From NCBI RefSeq assembly GCF_021026295.1, contig NZ_JAJNDA010000001.1:124001-188000 (forward strand): a DNA stretch of 64,000 nucleotides. The letters run 5' to 3'. Below, one piece after another: positions 62,613-64,000 of the stretch. Numbering within the stretch: the first letter of the stretch is position 1; every line of letters starts with the position of its first letter. Both the position numbers and the translations under genes were made by a program. The notes beneath the pieces are model-generated. The model saw nothing but the letters and a program-made list of their open reading frames with translations, ran no database searches and was not told where the DNA came from. The DNA comes from Actinomycetospora soli (GTDB lineage Bacteria > Actinomycetota > Actinomycetes > Mycobacteriales > Pseudonocardiaceae).

Positions 62613-63232
62613 GGCGGCCCCGCCCCCGCCGCCGCCCGGTGCGCGTCGCGGGCGACCGGCGCGGCGGACCCGTCGTCGTGCGGCGGGCCCGCACCGAGGA
62701 GCTGGCGGTGCAGCTGCCCGGGACGTTCCTCGACGACCCCGACCTCGCGGGGCTCGTGCCGGGGTGCCTGATCGACGCCGCGCCCGCCCTGTTCGTGGCG
62801 GAGACGCTCCCCGCCGGAGCGGGCCGGGACGGGTGGAACCACGACGATCTCGGCCTCGTGCGCGCCCAGGGCACCGTGCTGACGGCGCTGCCGAGCACCG
62901 ACGGGCCCGCGCCGGTCAGCGTGCTCGACGCGGGCGAACGGCTGTTCCCGCTGTTCTGGTCGACCGCCGAGCCGCGCGCGGGCCACCTCGCCGTCGCGGG
63001 GGCGCTGTACCTCGACCCGGAGCTGGCGCCGGGGACGGAGCACGGCGAGCAGGTGGCGCTGTGTCGGGAGCGCTACCGGGTCACCGCGATCCGGCTGTCG
63101 TCGCGCCTGTCGTGGCGTCCGGAACCGGCCCGGCAGCTCAGCGAGGTGCCGCGCCACGTCGACGAGGACCTCGTGCTGGTCGTCGGGCTGCTGCCGGTCG
63201 GGGCCGCCGACACGCGTCGCCGCGTCGGCTGA
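62609..63232 (+). CDS. Hypothetical beta-rich protein (tandem family member 2)
   Basis: 207 aa, not recognised. A very basic N-terminal 25 residues (RRPRPRRRPVRVAGDRR) are followed by a domain with AGHLAVAGALYLDPE and RYRVTAIRL, parallel to members 1 and 3. GTG 62609 gives translational coupling to member 1. Confidence 0.62.
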   Translation: MRRPRPRRRPVRVAGDRRGGPVVVRRARTEELAVQLPGTFLDDPDLAGLVPGCLIDAAPALFVAETLPAGAGRDGWNHDDLGLVRAQGTVLTALPSTDGPAPVSVLDAGERLFPLFWSTAEPRAGHLAVAGALYLDPELAPGTEHGEQVALCRERYRVTAIRLSSRLSWRPEPARQLSEVPRHVDEDLVLVVGLLPVGAADTRRRVG

Positions 63233-63269
63233 GCGGGTGGCGGTGCGGTCAGGGCCTACGGTGCACGGC

Positions 63270-63743
63270 GTGCGGGTGGAGGCGGTCGTGCCGGCGTGGA
63301 TGCTCGCCGACGGGGAGTACGTCGGGCTGGCGACCGGCGACCCCGTGCGCACCGGCTTCGCGCTCGCCGTCACCGCCACCGGGCCCGGCGGCACCGAGGC
63401 CCTCGAGCAGTCCGGAGCGCGCCCGGGCCTGACCACCGTCGGCGGGCGGACGGAGGTGGTCGGCCATACGACGGTGCTCCGCAGCCCGCCGTGCTGCCTG
63501 GTCCTCCTCGCGGCGGGCCGGCTGCCGCTCGACGTGGGCCTGCACGTCGAGGGGTGGCTCACGGTGGAGCCGTTCCTCTGGGTTCCCGACGGCGAGCTCG
63601 CCCGGGCCCGGCCGGAGGGGTGCGTCGGGTGGACCGTGGCGCGGGTGCGCGTGGTCGGCGGCTCGACGGAGGACCTCGCGCGGCTGCCGGACGAGGCCGG
63701 CGTCGACCCGGACGCCGCCTACGTCCTCGACCTCACCCGCTGA
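63270..63743 (+). CDS. Hypothetical beta-rich protein (tandem family member 3)
   Basis: 157 aa, not recognised. Contains GLHVEGWLTVEPFLWVPDGE followed by GWTVARVRVVGG, matching the arrangement in the two genes before it. GTG 63270 is leaderless (TACGGT, 63257-63262, 7 nt), so it has its own promoter; GTG 63237 is the alternative start. The last 11 bp overlap the convergent gene. Confidence 0.65.
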   Translation: MRVEAVVPAWMLADGEYVGLATGDPVRTGFALAVTATGPGGTEALEQSGARPGLTTVGGRTEVVGHTTVLRSPPCCLVLLAAGRLPLDVGLHVEGWLTVEPFLWVPDGELARARPEGCVGWTVARVRVVGGSTEDLARLPDEAGVDPDAAYVLDLTR

Positions 63744-64000
63744 TCCGCCACCCCGCGTCGCTGCGCCGACCCCCGTCACAGGGCAGGACCGACCACGCCG
63801 CGGCGCTCCACCGGAAGATCGCGTCCTGGCCGTGCCGCGCGCCGAGGGCCACGGCCTCGTCGTCGGTCAGTCCCTCGACGAGGACGCCGTGCTCGGTGTG
63901 GGAACCGTCGGCGGCGCCGGTCTCGGACGCCCACCGGCGGACGTGCGGGGGCAGTTCCGCCTCCAGCGCCCGCTGCCGGCGGGCGTTCTCCGCGGCGGAG
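63733..64000 (-). CDS. DUF3293-like protein (3' part only)
   Basis: Partial: the window edge cuts the 5' end, leaving 88 codons before the stop (TGA at 63733-63735). The reading ENARRQRALEAELPPHVRRW, HGVLVEGLTDDEAVALGARH and GQDAIFRWSAAAWSVLPCDG resembles DUF3293, a small protein family of unknown function (GQ-AIF/Y-W motif). Inferred from the visible part only. Confidence 0.6.
   Translation of the reverse strand, partial: SAAENARRQRALEAELPPHVRRWASETGAADGSHTEHGVLVEGLTDDEAVALGARHGQDAIFRWSAAAWSVLPCDGGRRSDAGWRISG

Overview
The window is about 73% G+C, with GTG starts almost as common as ATG, many 4-bp start/stop overlaps, and -10 hexamers of the TANNNT type placed 6-7 nt before start codons (leaderless genes). 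The conserved block ruvC-ruvA-ruvB-yajC-secD-secF-apt ... rel, a mycothiol-dependent-isomerase-like protein and a Rv1364c-like partner-switching regulator place it in the Actinomycetia. Pseudonocardiaceae (Pseudonocardia or Actinomycetospora type) is my best guess, by inference only. No rRNA, tRNA, CRISPR array, prophage or insertion sequence was recognised. The region looks chromosomal.

Layout. 0-10 kb: a secreted Gly/Asn/His-repeat protein, a DinB-like enzyme, a GNAT acetyltransferase, a two-component system, a CPA1 Na+/H+ antiporter, and a two-gene AAA-ATPase/TPR operon. 10-24 kb: a methyltransferase/PhyH-dioxygenase pair; a TMEM175-like channel with a histidine phosphatase; an HIT protein; glgX-treY (alpha-glucan to trehalose); a ferric-reductase-like membrane pair; NmrA-type and SnoaL-like proteins with a TetR regulator; an aldo/keto reductase. 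23.6-31.3 kb: a NarX-type kinase and its regulator, then a 1632-residue hybrid sensor that joins a histidine kinase, receiver, PAS, GAF, SpoIIE phosphatase, RsbW-like kinase and STAS domain in one chain. 31.3-39.8 kb: treZ (the third trehalose gene), acs, a PatB-type lyase, pyk and an AI-2E-family exporter. 39.8-43.7 kb: an acyl-CoA metabolism cluster (acyl-CoA dehydrogenase; SDR, small protein and enoyl-CoA hydratase) with a TetR regulator, a clear operator and a remnant of a second acyl-CoA dehydrogenase.

43.7-55.7 kb is the conserved rel/apt/secFD/yajC/ruvBAC neighbourhood, interrupted by a FUSC-family membrane protein that carries an extra C-terminal Ig-like domain. 55.7-61.3 kb is rich in nucleic-acid repair: a perfect 16-bp LexA box lies between divergent AlkB-like dioxygenase and acylphosphatase/AlkZ-like glycosylase genes. 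A uracil-DNA-glycosylase-superfamily gene and an ASCH-domain gene are transcribed divergently from overlapping -10 boxes a little further on. 61.3-64 kb holds four unrecognised proteins, three of which look like tandem relatives, and the 3' end of a DUF3293-like gene.

Structure beyond genes: a 15-bp motif (TTCCCGACGACGGGT) occurs six times exactly. A 60-bp element occurs as a perfect tandem pair and once in diverged form, always 3' of genes. Two 42-bp near-identical elements lie 20-21 bp after two consecutive minus-strand stop codons. A perfect 40-bp palindrome contains a stop codon, and there are several small tandem repeats. Seven convergent gene pairs overlap at their 3' ends. The best candidates for follow-up are the LexA-box alkylation-repair cluster, the all-in-one sensor/partner-switch protein, the AAA-TPR operon and the dispersed repeats.
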